Assembly: GCA_028279875.1 (NCBI GenBank)
Contig: JANQMU010000145.1
Coordinates: 1 to 63,657 of the forward strand
Reading direction: 5' to 3'
Length of the DNA stretch: 63,657 bases
From: Rhizobiaceae bacterium
Lineage (GTDB): Bacteria; Pseudomonadota; Alphaproteobacteria; Rhizobiales; Rhizobiaceae
Shown here piece by piece: positions 42,189 to 51,242 of this stretch (position 1 is the first letter of the stretch; the number at the start of each line of letters is the position of its first letter). A program made the position numbers and the translations under genes. The notes beneath the pieces were generated by a model. The model was not told the DNA's origin. It did no database searches and saw nothing but the letters and a program-made list of their open reading frames with translations.

Positions 42189-43430
42189 GTGAGACAAGCC
42201 ACAGCAATCATCATCGGTGCCGGCCAGGCCGGGCTTGCCATGAGCAAGCGTCTCACGGACCGCTCGATCGACCATGTGCTGCTCGAGCGGGGCACGATCG
42301 CCCATTCCTGGCGCACTGAGCGCTGGGACTCGCTGCGACTGCTGACACCCAACTGGCAAAGCCGGCTTCCCGGCTTTGCCTATTCAGGGCCCGATCCGGA
42401 CGGCTATATGACGATGGCCGAAGTCACTTGCTATCTCGGCCGCTATGCCCACATGATCGACGCGCCGGTGGAGTGCAACACCACCGTGACCGCGGTGCGT
42501 CCGGCCGATATCGGCTATTTCGTGTCGACCGACCGGGGCGACTGGTACAGTCCGAACGTGGTGCTGGCGAGCGGCGCCTGCAATGTGGCCACCGTGCCGC
42601 AGATCGCCGAACACCTGCCGCCGACAATCAATTCCATGACGCCGATGCAGTACAGGAACCCCAGCCAGCTCGACGCCGGCGGGGTCATGATCGTCGGCGC
42701 ATCGGCCACCGGCATCCAGCTGGCCAGGGAAATTCAGGCCTCGGGCAGGCAGGTGACCCTTGCGGTGGGCGAACATGTGCGCGTGCCGCGCACCTATCGC
42801 GGCCGCGACATCAAATGGTGGATGGATGTTACCGGCACCCTCGATACACGCTATGACGAGGTCGATGATCTGACGCGGGTGCGCAACGTGCCGTCGCTGC
42901 AACTGGTCGGTTCGCAGCGCCGCTCGACCCTCGATCTCAACACGCTGCAGGAGGCCGGCGTCCGTCTCGTCGGCCGGGTGGCGGGCCTGCGCGACGGGCG
43001 GATGCTGTTTTCCGGATCGCTCGCCAATCAATGCGCGCTGGCCGATCTGAAAATGAACCGGCTGCTGGATTCCATCGATCAATGGGCCCGCGAATGCGCG
43101 CCGCATGGCGTTTTCGGGGACGATGACCGCCCCGGCCCGACGGTTATCGACGGCGAGCCAAGGCTGGATATGGATCTGACCGACGGAACCATCCGGACCA
43201 TCATCTGGGCCACGGGCTACCGGCCCGACTATTCCTGGCTTCATGTGCCGGTGCTCGACCGCAAGGGGCGCATCCGCCATGACGGCGGCATTACCGACGC
43301 GCCCGGGCTCTATGTCATGGGCCTGCCGTTCCTGCGCCGGCGCAAATCCTCGCTGATCGACGGCGCCGCGGACGATTCACGCGATCTCGCCGATCATCTC
43401 ACCAACGGCGTTCACCGCCGGGCGGCCTGA
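42189..43430 (+). CDS. FAD/NAD(P)-dependent monooxygenase-like oxidoreductase
   Basis: 413 residues. FAD Rossmann motif GAGQAG (about residue 10), a second dinucleotide motif GASATG (about 172) and ATGYRPDY near residue 340, as in class B flavin monooxygenases. GTG start at 42189 after GGGAG. Probably co-transcribed with OsmC and the next flavoprotein (14-bp gap). Substrate unknown. Confidence 0.85.
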   Translation: MRQATAIIIGAGQAGLAMSKRLTDRSIDHVLLERGTIAHSWRTERWDSLRLLTPNWQSRLPGFAYSGPDPDGYMTMAEVTCYLGRYAHMIDAPVECNTTVTAVRPADIGYFVSTDRGDWYSPNVVLASGACNVATVPQIAEHLPPTINSMTPMQYRNPSQLDAGGVMIVGASATGIQLAREIQASGRQVTLAVGEHVRVPRTYRGRDIKWWMDVTGTLDTRYDEVDDLTRVRNVPSLQLVGSQRRSTLDLNTLQEAGVRLVGRVAGLRDGRMLFSGSLANQCALADLKMNRLLDSIDQWARECAPHGVFGDDDRPGPTVIDGEPRLDMDLTDGTIRTIIWATGYRPDYSWLHVPVLDRKGRIRHDGGITDAPGLYVMGLPFLRRRKSSLIDGAADDSRDLADHLTNGVHRRAA

Positions 43431-43443
43431 GGGGAATCGGCCG

Positions 43444-44610
43444 ATGACCGATATGCGACCCTATCGTCGCCGTTACGATGCGATCATTATCGGTGCCCGG
43501 TGTGCCGGCGCATCGACAGCGATGATGCTGGCCGGGGGCGGCGCGCATGTGCTGGTGGTCGACCGGCAGGCCTATGGAACGGACCGGTTGTCCACCCATG
43601 CGCTGATGCGCGGCGGTGTGCTGCAGCTGCAGCGCTGGGGCCTGCTCGACGCGGTGATCGCGGCGGGAACGCCAGCGATCGAACAGACGGTGTTCCACTA
43701 CGCCGACGAAGCCGTCAGGATCGATATCAAGCCGGAGCACGGTGTTGAATTCCTGTGCGCTCCACGCCGCACCGTGCTCGACCGGATCCTGGTCGATGCC
43801 GCGCGCGCAGCGGGCGCCGACATCCGCCACGGCGTGTCGCTCAACCGGCTTCACAAGGCGGCCGACGGCCGCGTCACCGGGGTGGAATTGCAGGATCCTG
43901 ATGCCGGCATGGTCGATGTCGAGGCCGGCATCGTCATCGGCGCTGATGGCCGGCAATCCCTGGTCGCTCGCCAGGTGGAGGCTGAAGCCTATGCGACAGC
44001 CCGGCATTGTGCGGGCATATTCTACGGCTATTTCTCGGGCATCGAGGATAAGGGGTTTCGATGGTATTTCGCGGACCGGGTCAGCGCCGGCGTCGTGCCG
44101 ACAAATGACGGGCAGCATTGCGTGTTTGTCTGCGTTCCCCACGACGTTTTTGCGCAGACCTTTCGCGAGAACCCCATGCACGGCTTTTTCAGGACTCTGG
44201 CGGCCAACGGGCAGCCGCTGTTCGAAGAGGTCCGCAATGCCGAACCGGCTGGCCGCCTGCGCGGCTTCGCCGGCGCGCCCGGCCACATGCGAACCTCATA
44301 CGGCCGGGGCTGGGCGCTGGTCGGCGATGCCGGCTATTTCAAGGACCCGCTGACGGCTCACGGGATCACCGACGCATTGCGCGATGCCGAAATTCTTGCC
44401 CGCGCTGTGCTGCGGGGCGATGCCCTGGCGCTTTACCAGAAGGAACGGGATGCCCTGTCGGCCGATCTGTTCGCGATCACCGACCGGGTTGCCTCCTTCC
44501 GGTGGGACATGGCTGAAATCAAATCACTTCACATGGACCTCAATGCCGCGATGAAATCCGAGGTCAATCACATGGCCGCCATCGCTCCGGGGCCGGCCAT
44601 CGCTGCGTGA
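43444..44610 (+). CDS. FAD-dependent oxidoreductase (PHBH/geranylgeranyl-reductase-like)
   Basis: 388 residues. N-terminal FAD-binding GARCAGAS in place of the classic GxGxxG, IGADGRQS near residue 165, and GDAGYFKDPLTAHGITDAL near residue 295, the FAD-ribityl motif of group A flavin enzymes. Substrate unknown. Last gene of the OsmC-flavoprotein operon. Confidence 0.85.
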   Translation: MTDMRPYRRRYDAIIIGARCAGASTAMMLAGGGAHVLVVDRQAYGTDRLSTHALMRGGVLQLQRWGLLDAVIAAGTPAIEQTVFHYADEAVRIDIKPEHGVEFLCAPRRTVLDRILVDAARAAGADIRHGVSLNRLHKAADGRVTGVELQDPDAGMVDVEAGIVIGADGRQSLVARQVEAEAYATARHCAGIFYGYFSGIEDKGFRWYFADRVSAGVVPTNDGQHCVFVCVPHDVFAQTFRENPMHGFFRTLAANGQPLFEEVRNAEPAGRLRGFAGAPGHMRTSYGRGWALVGDAGYFKDPLTAHGITDALRDAEILARAVLRGDALALYQKERDALSADLFAITDRVASFRWDMAEIKSLHMDLNAAMKSEVNHMAAIAPGPAIAA

Positions 44611-44655
44611 ACCGGCCGGACCGGCCGTCGCCAATAGACAGGCTTCGTCTCAAAC

Positions 44656-44670
44656 ATAATTTTGTGTTAT
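44656..44670. promoter_or_regulatory. LysR-type operator candidate
   Basis: ATAA-N7-TTAT (a T-N11-A-like dyad) lies just before the LysR gene. Another dyad rich in GCAAAATTGC is in the 99-bp gap before the TRAP dctP gene. LysR regulators typically bind such sites for autoregulation and activation. Confidence 0.5.
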
Positions 44671-44674
44671 GTGA

Positions 44675-45613
44675 ATGCCGTATCGCATGACCGCAAGGCA
44701 ATCACGGACGGATCCTTTGAGAGAACGGCAGATCGAGGTTTTTCGGGCGGTGATGAATCACGGCGGCATCAATCGGGCCTCGGAGATGCTCAATATCTCG
44801 CAGCCGGCGGTCAGCCGGATGATCGCCGCCCTGGAGCTGGACACCGGGCTGACACTGTTCGAGCGCAGTGGGCGCAACGTCAAGCCGACGCCGGAGGCGC
44901 ATCAGTTCAAGCGCGAGGTCGACACGTTTTTCATCGGCCTTGACCGCATTGCCGGCGCCGCCGAGGAAATCCGCGAGCTGCGTCGCGGGCATGTGCGCAT
45001 GACCGTCATGCCGGCGCTTGCCCTATCGGTCGCGCCGACCATCATCCGCAAGGTCACCGAACGGCACCCAACGGTCAAGACGACGCTGGATGTCCATACC
45101 TCGCCGCGCATCGGCGATCTGATCGGGTCGGGCCAGTTCGATCTCGGCATCGGCCATCTCTCCGTCAATCGGCCGGAAGTCGAGGTTCTGGGCACCTGGC
45201 GCGTGGACTGCGTCTGCGTCATGTCGTCCGATCATCCGCTTGCCGGGCGCAAGGTCCTGCGTCCGGAGGATCTCGATGGTGAGGGGCTCGTGTCGCTGTC
45301 CTATCAGACCGACACGGCCCAATGGCTGGGCCAGGTCTTCCACACCGCCGGCGTGAAACCGAAGATCCTGGTCGAGGCGCAACCCTCCTATGCGGCCTGC
45401 CTGCTGGCGGCGGAGGGCCTCGGGATCACGATCATCGACGCGCTGACGGCCGAGTTTTTCGGCTCCGATGCGATCCGCGTGGTGCCGTTCGGACCCGGCG
45501 TTCCGTTCGAATTCAAGCTGATCAAACCGGCCGGCGCCCGCTCCTCCGCCCTGGCCGCGGATTTCGCCGAGATCGCGTTGGACGCGATGAACGGCCATCA
45601 TTTGACCAAATGA
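44675..45613 (+). CDS. LysR-family transcriptional regulator
   Basis: 312 residues with N-terminal winged helix (VFRAVMNHGGINRASEML, then ISQPAVSRMIAALELDTG) and a substrate-binding-type effector domain. It precedes and probably controls the TRAP-catabolic genes. Start at 44675 is the longest; 44687 (MTARQSR) is also possible because an operator-like dyad ends at 44670. Confidence 0.93.
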   Translation: MPYRMTARQSRTDPLRERQIEVFRAVMNHGGINRASEMLNISQPAVSRMIAALELDTGLTLFERSGRNVKPTPEAHQFKREVDTFFIGLDRIAGAAEEIRELRRGHVRMTVMPALALSVAPTIIRKVTERHPTVKTTLDVHTSPRIGDLIGSGQFDLGIGHLSVNRPEVEVLGTWRVDCVCVMSSDHPLAGRKVLRPEDLDGEGLVSLSYQTDTAQWLGQVFHTAGVKPKILVEAQPSYAACLLAAEGLGITIIDALTAEFFGSDAIRVVPFGPGVPFEFKLIKPAGARSSALAADFAEIALDAMNGHHLTK

Positions 45614-45712
45614 AACATAACCTTTCTGCATGCAAAATTGCGTATTCGGCATTTGACTGAATGCTTCCAATTGCCAAGTCTTGGGTCACCTCAATCTAAC
45701 AGGAGAACAGTC

Positions 45713-46702
45713 ATGCGTGGATGGAAGCTGATCGGATCGGCCGTTCTGGCGACGGCAATGGCGATGACGGGCGCGCTGGCCGCAGATATGCAGATGCGTC
45801 TGCACACCCTCGTCAAGTCGCCTCACCCGTATAATGACATGGCCAATTTCATGGCCGAGGAAGTGGCCAAGCGCTCGGACGGCGCCATCGAGATCAAGGT
45901 CTTCGATGCCGGACAATTGGGCAAGGACCCGGCGGTGATCGGCGAAATGGGACTTGGCACGATCGACCTGATGATCAGTTCCACCAACAATGCGGTCAAG
46001 CAGGTTCCCGAATATCAGGTGTTTTCCATGCCCTATCTGTTTGCGGGCTTTGATGACCTGATGGAAAGGGTCGGGCCGGGCACCCCGGCGGAAGCCTATT
46101 TCCAGAAGGCTTATGACGACCATTCCCTGAATATGCGCCTGCTGGCGCTCGGCGGTTCGGGGACGCGAAACCTCTCCAACGCCAAGGGACCGGTCAACGG
46201 GCTCGCCGATATTTCCGGCTTCAAGATGCGCACGCCGCCATCGCCGATGATTTCCAAGACCTGGGCCGAACTGGGGACCCTCCCGGTGACCGTTGCCTGG
46301 GGCGAGCTCTACGCCGCGGTGCAGACCGGTGTTGCCGAGGCGCTGGAAAGCTCGATCCCGGGCTATACGGGCTCCAAGCTTTACGAAGTCGCGCCTTATC
46401 TGGCGCTCACCGGCCACACCATTCAGGTCAACCATATCTCCATCAGCCAGCGGGCCTGGGACAAACTGACACCGGACCAGCAGAAGATGCTCGTCGAAGT
46501 CGCCGCCGAGGCTTCGGTTCTCGGCATCGAAATGGCGCAGAAATACGAGACCGATCTGGTGGAGACGCTGAAAAGCAAACACGGCGTGACCGTCACCAAG
46601 CCGGATGTCGCTGAATTCAAATCGACGCTGGCACCGCTCCAGGCATCGCTGGCGACCGAACTCGGCCTGGAACCGGCCATGGCCGCCATCAGCGGCAATT
46701 GA
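45713..46702 (+). CDS. TRAP transporter substrate-binding protein DctP
   Basis: 329 residues. Signal peptide (VLATAMAMTGALAA, cleavage near residue 23), then the DctP fold (RLHTLVKSPHPYNDMANFMA, GELYAAVQTGVAEALES with the conserved Arg-containing hinge region). It binds an organic acid in the periplasm and hands it to DctQM. AGGAG ribosome site 9 bp upstream. Ligand not predictable. Confidence 0.93.
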   Translation: MRGWKLIGSAVLATAMAMTGALAADMQMRLHTLVKSPHPYNDMANFMAEEVAKRSDGAIEIKVFDAGQLGKDPAVIGEMGLGTIDLMISSTNNAVKQVPEYQVFSMPYLFAGFDDLMERVGPGTPAEAYFQKAYDDHSLNMRLLALGGSGTRNLSNAKGPVNGLADISGFKMRTPPSPMISKTWAELGTLPVTVAWGELYAAVQTGVAEALESSIPGYTGSKLYEVAPYLALTGHTIQVNHISISQRAWDKLTPDQQKMLVEVAAEASVLGIEMAQKYETDLVETLKSKHGVTVTKPDVAEFKSTLAPLQASLATELGLEPAMAAISGN

Positions 46703-46784
46703 AGCACGCGGGAGGGTGGACCGGCACCCTCCCCTTGCGCAATATCAGGTCCGGTTCGATCAATCGACGGCGGAAAATCGGTCC

Positions 46785-47243
46785 ATGCTGAACCGCTTCA
46801 ACAGCTTTCTCGTGCGCATCTTCGGCTATGCCCTTGCGGTCCTGTTTGCGGCGCTGATCCTCGTGGTTTTCACCCAGGTCGTTGCCCGCAACATCCTGCA
46901 GGTGCCGATGATCTGGACGCTGGATATGGCGCAGTTGCTGTTCTCCTGGTGCATCTTCCTCGGCGCGGCGCTGGCGTTCCGGCAGGGTCAGCATTATGTC
47001 GTCGATATCTGGCCGCCGACCGGGCGGCTGACTATCCTGCCCGTCATCATCCCCGTCCTTGCCTCGGCGATCGTCATCTATGTGCTGGTGTGGAACGGCG
47101 CGCTGATGAGCCAGATCGGGCTCAACCGGACATCGCCGGCGCTCGGCATTTCCGAATTCTGGTTTTTCGTGCCGATCCCGCTCGGCGGTCTCTGCATGGC
47201 GCTGTTCCTCATTGAGAACACGCTTGAGGGCCTGTGGAGATGA
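46785..47243 (+). CDS. TRAP transporter small permease DctQ
   Basis: 152 residues with four predicted membrane helices (ALAVLFAALILVVFTQVVA and so on) and the ILQVPMIWTLDMAQLLFSW block of the DctQ family. Start at 46785 (MLNRFNSFL). The stop overlaps the dctM start (ATGA). Confidence 0.92.
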   Translation: MLNRFNSFLVRIFGYALAVLFAALILVVFTQVVARNILQVPMIWTLDMAQLLFSWCIFLGAALAFRQGQHYVVDIWPPTGRLTILPVIIPVLASAIVIYVLVWNGALMSQIGLNRTSPALGISEFWFFVPIPLGGLCMALFLIENTLEGLWR

Positions 47244-48535
47244 ATCCTCTGGTTCTGCTGCTCGGCGGTTTCTTCGTGCTGGTCGCCTTTCGCGTCAATG
47301 TCGGGTTCTCGCTGATCCTGTCATCGGTTGCTGTAATCCTGTGGGAGGACCTGCCGCTGACCTCGGTCATCAACCAGATGTATTCCAATATCGATAGCTT
47401 CACGCTGCTGGCCGTGCCGTTTTTCATGTTTCTCGGCCGGATCCTCAATGCCGGATCGATCACCGGGCGGCTGCTTGACGTCGCCAATGCCTCGGTCGGC
47501 CATGTGCGCGGCGGCCTCGGGCAGGTCAATGTCTTCGTCTCGATGGTGTTTGCCTCGCTCTCCGGCTCGGCGGCGGCCGATACGGCCTCCGTCGGGTCGA
47601 TCCTGATCCCGGCCATGAAGAAGGCCGGCTACCGCCCCGCCTTCGCCGTCGCCCTGACCGCCGCCTCGTCGACGCTTGGCGTCATCATTCCGCCGTCGAT
47701 CATCCTGATCGTCTATGGCGCCTTCGGCAACGTCTCGATCGGCGCGCTGTTCCTTGGCGGCATCGTGCCGGGCGTCACCATCGGCCTGGCGATGATGGCC
47801 TATGCCTACGTGATGGCGGTGCGCGAGGGCTACCCGTCCAATCCGTTTCCCGGTGTGAGAGCCCTGGCGCGGGCGCTGGCGCGCGGATCGGCCGCCATGC
47901 TGATCCCGGTCTTCGTGCTTGGCGGCGTCATCGCCGGCTTCTTCACGCCAACCGAAGCGGCCATCAGCGCCGTCGCCTGGGCGCTGATCCTGACCTTCAT
48001 CCTCTATCGCGACGTGCCGCTGAAAGAACTGCCCGGCCATCTGACGCGCGCGACGCTCGAATTCTCGGTGCCGCTGTTCACGGTGGCGGGCGCCGGCATT
48101 TTCGGCTGGCTGATCGCCTTTCTCGGCGCCGCCGATATCGTCGTCGGCTTCATCACGACGCAGACCAGCGACCCGGTGGGCATCATGCTTCTGCTGATCG
48201 GGTTTCTGCTGCTGATCGGCACGGTGCTCAACCCGATCTCGGCCGTGCTGATCTTCTTGCCGATCATCCAGGGCCTCGGCGACACGGCCGGCATGAACCC
48301 GGTGCATATGGGCGTGCTTGCGACCATCGTCCTGTCGGTCGGCCTGATCACCCCGCCCTACGGGATATGCCTGCTGATCGCCGCGCAAATCGGCGACGTG
48401 CCGCTGGGCAGCGCCATGCTGGCCGTCATTCCGATCGTGCTGCTGACGGTGCTGATCGCCATTGCGTCGATCTTCGTTCCCGATATCGTTCTGGCGCTGC
48501 CGAAGCTTGCCTTTCCCAATATCTTTGCCAACTGA
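47240..48535 (+). CDS. TRAP transporter large permease DctM
   Basis: 431 residues, about 12 membrane helices, with the DctM signatures FFMFLGRILNAGSITGRLLD, SGSAAADTASVGSILIPAM and IPPSIILIVYG. Forms the transport channel, sodium-coupled in known members. Start at 47240 overlaps the dctQ stop. Confidence 0.95.
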   Translation: MNPLVLLLGGFFVLVAFRVNVGFSLILSSVAVILWEDLPLTSVINQMYSNIDSFTLLAVPFFMFLGRILNAGSITGRLLDVANASVGHVRGGLGQVNVFVSMVFASLSGSAAADTASVGSILIPAMKKAGYRPAFAVALTAASSTLGVIIPPSIILIVYGAFGNVSIGALFLGGIVPGVTIGLAMMAYAYVMAVREGYPSNPFPGVRALARALARGSAAMLIPVFVLGGVIAGFFTPTEAAISAVAWALILTFILYRDVPLKELPGHLTRATLEFSVPLFTVAGAGIFGWLIAFLGAADIVVGFITTQTSDPVGIMLLLIGFLLLIGTVLNPISAVLIFLPIIQGLGDTAGMNPVHMGVLATIVLSVGLITPPYGICLLIAAQIGDVPLGSAMLAVIPIVLLTVLIAIASIFVPDIVLALPKLAFPNIFAN

Positions 48536-48555
48536 CCCGGTCTGAGGAGACGATC

Positions 48556-49494
48556 ATGACACATATCAAACCCAAAGGCAGTTTTGTCGCCCTGGTGACG
48601 CCGATGAATGCCGACGGCTCCGTCGATCTGGAGGGGTTCCGGACATTGCTGCAGCTTCACATGGAAAACGGCACCAAAGCCGTGCTGATCATGGGATCGA
48701 CGGGCGAGGTCTCGATGCTGTCGGCAGAGGAAAAAAAGCTGATCATCACCGAAACGGCCAAAATGAAATCGGACGGGATTCTCAAATATTACGGCTGTAC
48801 GGGCAACAATACCCAGGCCACGATCGACTTGGTCCGCTTCGCCAAGGGCGAAGGCGGAGACGGCGCCATCATCGCCGCACCCGCCTATATCTGCGCCTCC
48901 AATGACGATATTGCCGACTATGTGGAGGAAGTGTGCGACGCGGCCGATTTCCCGATCGGCTTTTACAACAATCCGCCGCGGGTCAAGACCGACCTGCACT
49001 GGGACGATCTGCTGCGGCTCGCCAAACATCCCAATATGGTGGTGCTGAAGGAAAGCACCACGCGGGTCGGACAGGTGGCGCAGATGTGCGCCGCCAAACC
49101 GGACCTTTCGATCATGTGCTGCTGCTCGCCCAATCTCGGACTGGTGGTGCCGACCATGTCGCTGGGCGGCGACGGCACGGCCAACATGACCGGAAACATC
49201 ATTCCGCGGGAATTCGCGACCATCTCCAAGCCTTGGGAAAGCAGCGAGGACGCGCAGAATTTCCAAGACGCATATCTGCACAATCTCGACATGCTCCACT
49301 ATGCCTATTCGGCCAGCAATCCGGTGGCGATCAAGAGCCTGATGCAGGCCATCGGTCTGCCGTCGGGACCGCTGCGCAAACCGCTGAAGCCGCTTGAGGG
49401 CGCGGCGCTGCAAAAGGGCATCGACATTGTCGCCCGATTGGGCCTCGACCGCAGCTACGGCTACAGCATCGACAGCCGGGCACGGGCGGCCTGA
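48556..49494 (+). CDS. Dihydrodipicolinate synthase-family aldolase/lyase
   Basis: 312 residues, TIM barrel of the DapA/NAL superfamily. Schiff-base Lys in VVLKEST (about 174), Tyr in IGFYNNPPR (about 140) and the GSTGE motif near residue 49 are present. Because it sits between TRAP permease and SDR genes, a catabolic lyase is likelier than lysine synthesis. GAGG site before the ATG. Confidence 0.88.
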   Translation: MTHIKPKGSFVALVTPMNADGSVDLEGFRTLLQLHMENGTKAVLIMGSTGEVSMLSAEEKKLIITETAKMKSDGILKYYGCTGNNTQATIDLVRFAKGEGGDGAIIAAPAYICASNDDIADYVEEVCDAADFPIGFYNNPPRVKTDLHWDDLLRLAKHPNMVVLKESTTRVGQVAQMCAAKPDLSIMCCCSPNLGLVVPTMSLGGDGTANMTGNIIPREFATISKPWESSEDAQNFQDAYLHNLDMLHYAYSASNPVAIKSLMQAIGLPSGPLRKPLKPLEGAALQKGIDIVARLGLDRSYGYSIDSRARAA

Positions 49495-49497
49495 CCC

Positions 49498-50265
49498 GTG
49501 GACCAGCGCGTCACCCTGATCACCGGGGCGTCCAGCGGCATCGGCGCGGCCGTGGCGCGGCGCATCGCGGCAGCGGGCGAGAGCCTGGTCCTGCACGCCC
49601 GGGGCGGACCGGACGGCGAAAAGATCCCGCTGCTGGAAGCCGTTGCCGAACAGGCCCGAGAGGCCGGCGCCAATGTGCAGGTGATGACCGGTGATCTGCG
49701 CCACCCGGATGTGGCCATCGGTCTGGTGGATGAAGCCGTCGAAACGTTCGGGCATCTCGACCGGCTTGTCTCCAATGCCGGCTTTGCACTCAACAAACCG
49801 GTGGGCGAGATGACGCGCGAGGATCTGGATCATTCCCACACGGTGATCACCGGCGCCTTCTTCGAACTGGTGACGGCGGCCCTGCCGCATCTCATCGCCT
49901 CGGACTGTGGCCGGGTGGTCGCCATTTCGTCCTTCGTGGTCGATCAGGTGCCGGGCGGGCGGATGTTTCCGGCAACGGCCGCCGCCAAGGGTGCGATGCA
50001 GGCCATGGCCCGGACATTCGCCATCCAGGTGGCCGGCGACGGAGTGACGGTCAATTGCGTGGCGCCGGGATTTACCGAAAAGGAAACGTCCGGCCATTCC
50101 GCCCTTTCGCACAGCTCCTGGAAGGCCGCCGCCGACATGACGCCAGACCGAAGGCTGGCAAAGCCGGCCGACATCGCCGCAGCGGTCGCCTTTTTCCTGA
50201 GCGACGAGGCGGCGCACATTACCGGCCAGACCTTGCGGGTCGATGGCGGGCTGTCGCTGATATGA
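49498..50265 (+). CDS. SDR-family oxidoreductase, catalytic Tyr replaced
   Basis: 255 residues with TGASSGIG (about 8-15) and NCVAPG (about 184). The usual YxxxK is TAAAK here: Thr stands where the catalytic Tyr should be, Lys is kept. Ser of the triad is in AISSFVV. GTG start directly after the DapA-like stop (3-bp gap). Could be a non-oxidoreductive SDR or one with a shifted mechanism. Confidence 0.85.
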   Translation: MDQRVTLITGASSGIGAAVARRIAAAGESLVLHARGGPDGEKIPLLEAVAEQAREAGANVQVMTGDLRHPDVAIGLVDEAVETFGHLDRLVSNAGFALNKPVGEMTREDLDHSHTVITGAFFELVTAALPHLIASDCGRVVAISSFVVDQVPGGRMFPATAAAKGAMQAMARTFAIQVAGDGVTVNCVAPGFTEKETSGHSALSHSSWKAAADMTPDRRLAKPADIAAAVAFFLSDEAAHITGQTLRVDGGLSLI

Positions 50266-50277
50266 TGGAGAAGAACC

Positions 50278-50484
50278 ATGCCAATCGTTAGGGTCACCCT
50301 GGCCGCCGGACGGAGCTCGGCGCAGAAGAAAGTCGCCGCGCTGGAGATCACGGAGACTATCGTGCGCCATTGCAACGCCCATGCCGAACATGTCTATGTC
50401 CTGTTCGACGACGTGCCGGCGGATGACTGGACCGTCGGCGGCGAGACGATCACCGAGCGCAAGGCCAAACGCGGCGAAAGCTGA
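50278..50484 (+). CDS. 4-oxalocrotonate tautomerase-like protein
   Basis: 68 residues, starting MPIVRVTLAAGRSSAQKK. The catalytic Pro1 (after Met removal) is present, with DDVPADDW near residue 43. Tautomerases isomerise unsaturated keto acids, which fits a catabolic cluster. 12 bp after the SDR. Confidence 0.88.
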   Translation: MPIVRVTLAAGRSSAQKKVAALEITETIVRHCNAHAEHVYVLFDDVPADDWTVGGETITERKAKRGES

Positions 50485-50501
50485 GCCAGGGCGAAACCGG
50501 T

Positions 50502-50541
50502 CCGGTGACGACGGAGCGGTAGCTCCGCGGCGCCGGTTTTT
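50502..50541 (+). terminator. Terminator between tautomerase and TetR genes
   Basis: GGAGC/GCTCC stem (50513-50526) within a larger imperfect stem CCGG...CCGG followed by TTTTT (50537-50541). Separates the TRAP/catabolic operon from the tetR-mttB pair. Confidence 0.65.
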
Positions 50542-50572
50542 CTTGAAACGGCAAATACAATGCCATACGCTT

Positions 50573-50590
50573 CCATACAGCCCTGTATGG
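50573..50590. promoter_or_regulatory. TetR operator palindrome
   Basis: Perfect 18-bp palindrome CCATACAG-CC-CTGTATGG, 10 bp before the tetR start and overlapping its ribosome-site region; a further half-site CCATACG lies at 50563-50569. Typical for autoregulation. Confidence 0.8.
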
Positions 50591-50600
50591 AGATAGCGTC

Positions 50601-51242
50601 ATGGCACAGACCGCGGCTGAAGCAACCGATCCATCGCGGCCGGTCCTTGGACGGCAGGACTGGATCGACGCGGCGCTTGAGGTCCTTGCGCCGGAGGGGA
50701 TCGAGGCGGTGCAGATCACCCGCCTTGCCCGCAAGCTGGGCGCGACCCGCGGCAGCTTCTACTGGCATTTCAAGGATCGCGACGATCTGCTTGCCTGCAT
50801 CATCGCCCGCTGGCAGGCGGCCAATTCCGGGGTCATCGCCGACCTGCTGGACGCGGCCGGCTCGCTGACGGAAGGCATTCTGTCGCTTTTCCATCTGTGG
50901 GTGAATAACGAGCAGTTCAGTTCACGGCTCGACCAGGCGATCCGTGACTGGGCCCGGCATGACGACACGACCGGTGCGATGGTCCGCCGCGAGGAGGACC
51001 ATCGGGTCGCCGCCATTGCCGCCTTCCTGCGCAAACACGGCTACGCAAAGGACGAGGCGTTCGTGCGGGCCCGGGTGATCTACTTCACGCAGGTCGGCTA
51101 TTACGCGCTCAATATCGAAGAGAGCATGACCGAGAGGCTGGATCTCACCGAGCCCTATTTTCGCACCTTCACCGGCCGTGAGATCGACGCCGCGCAGGCC
51201 AGGGATTTCCGCGAGCGCATGCAGGCGGAGCGGGCGCCGTGA
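50601..51242 (+). CDS. TetR-family transcriptional regulator
   Basis: 213 residues. Helix-turn-helix in the N-terminal region (VQITRLARKLGATRGSFYWHFKD) and a helical ligand domain. Its gene overlaps the MttB-like gene by 4 bp (GTGA), so they are co-expressed; the 18-bp palindrome upstream is the likely operator. Confidence 0.92.
   Translation: MAQTAAEATDPSRPVLGRQDWIDAALEVLAPEGIEAVQITRLARKLGATRGSFYWHFKDRDDLLACIIARWQAANSGVIADLLDAAGSLTEGILSLFHLWVNNEQFSSRLDQAIRDWARHDDTTGAMVRREEDHRVAAIAAFLRKHGYAKDEAFVRARVIYFTQVGYYALNIEESMTERLDLTEPYFRTFTGREIDAAQARDFRERMQAERAP

Noticed and set aside
48358..50391. 677-codon open frame on the minus strand
   Set aside because: Shadow of the DapA-like, SDR and tautomerase genes.
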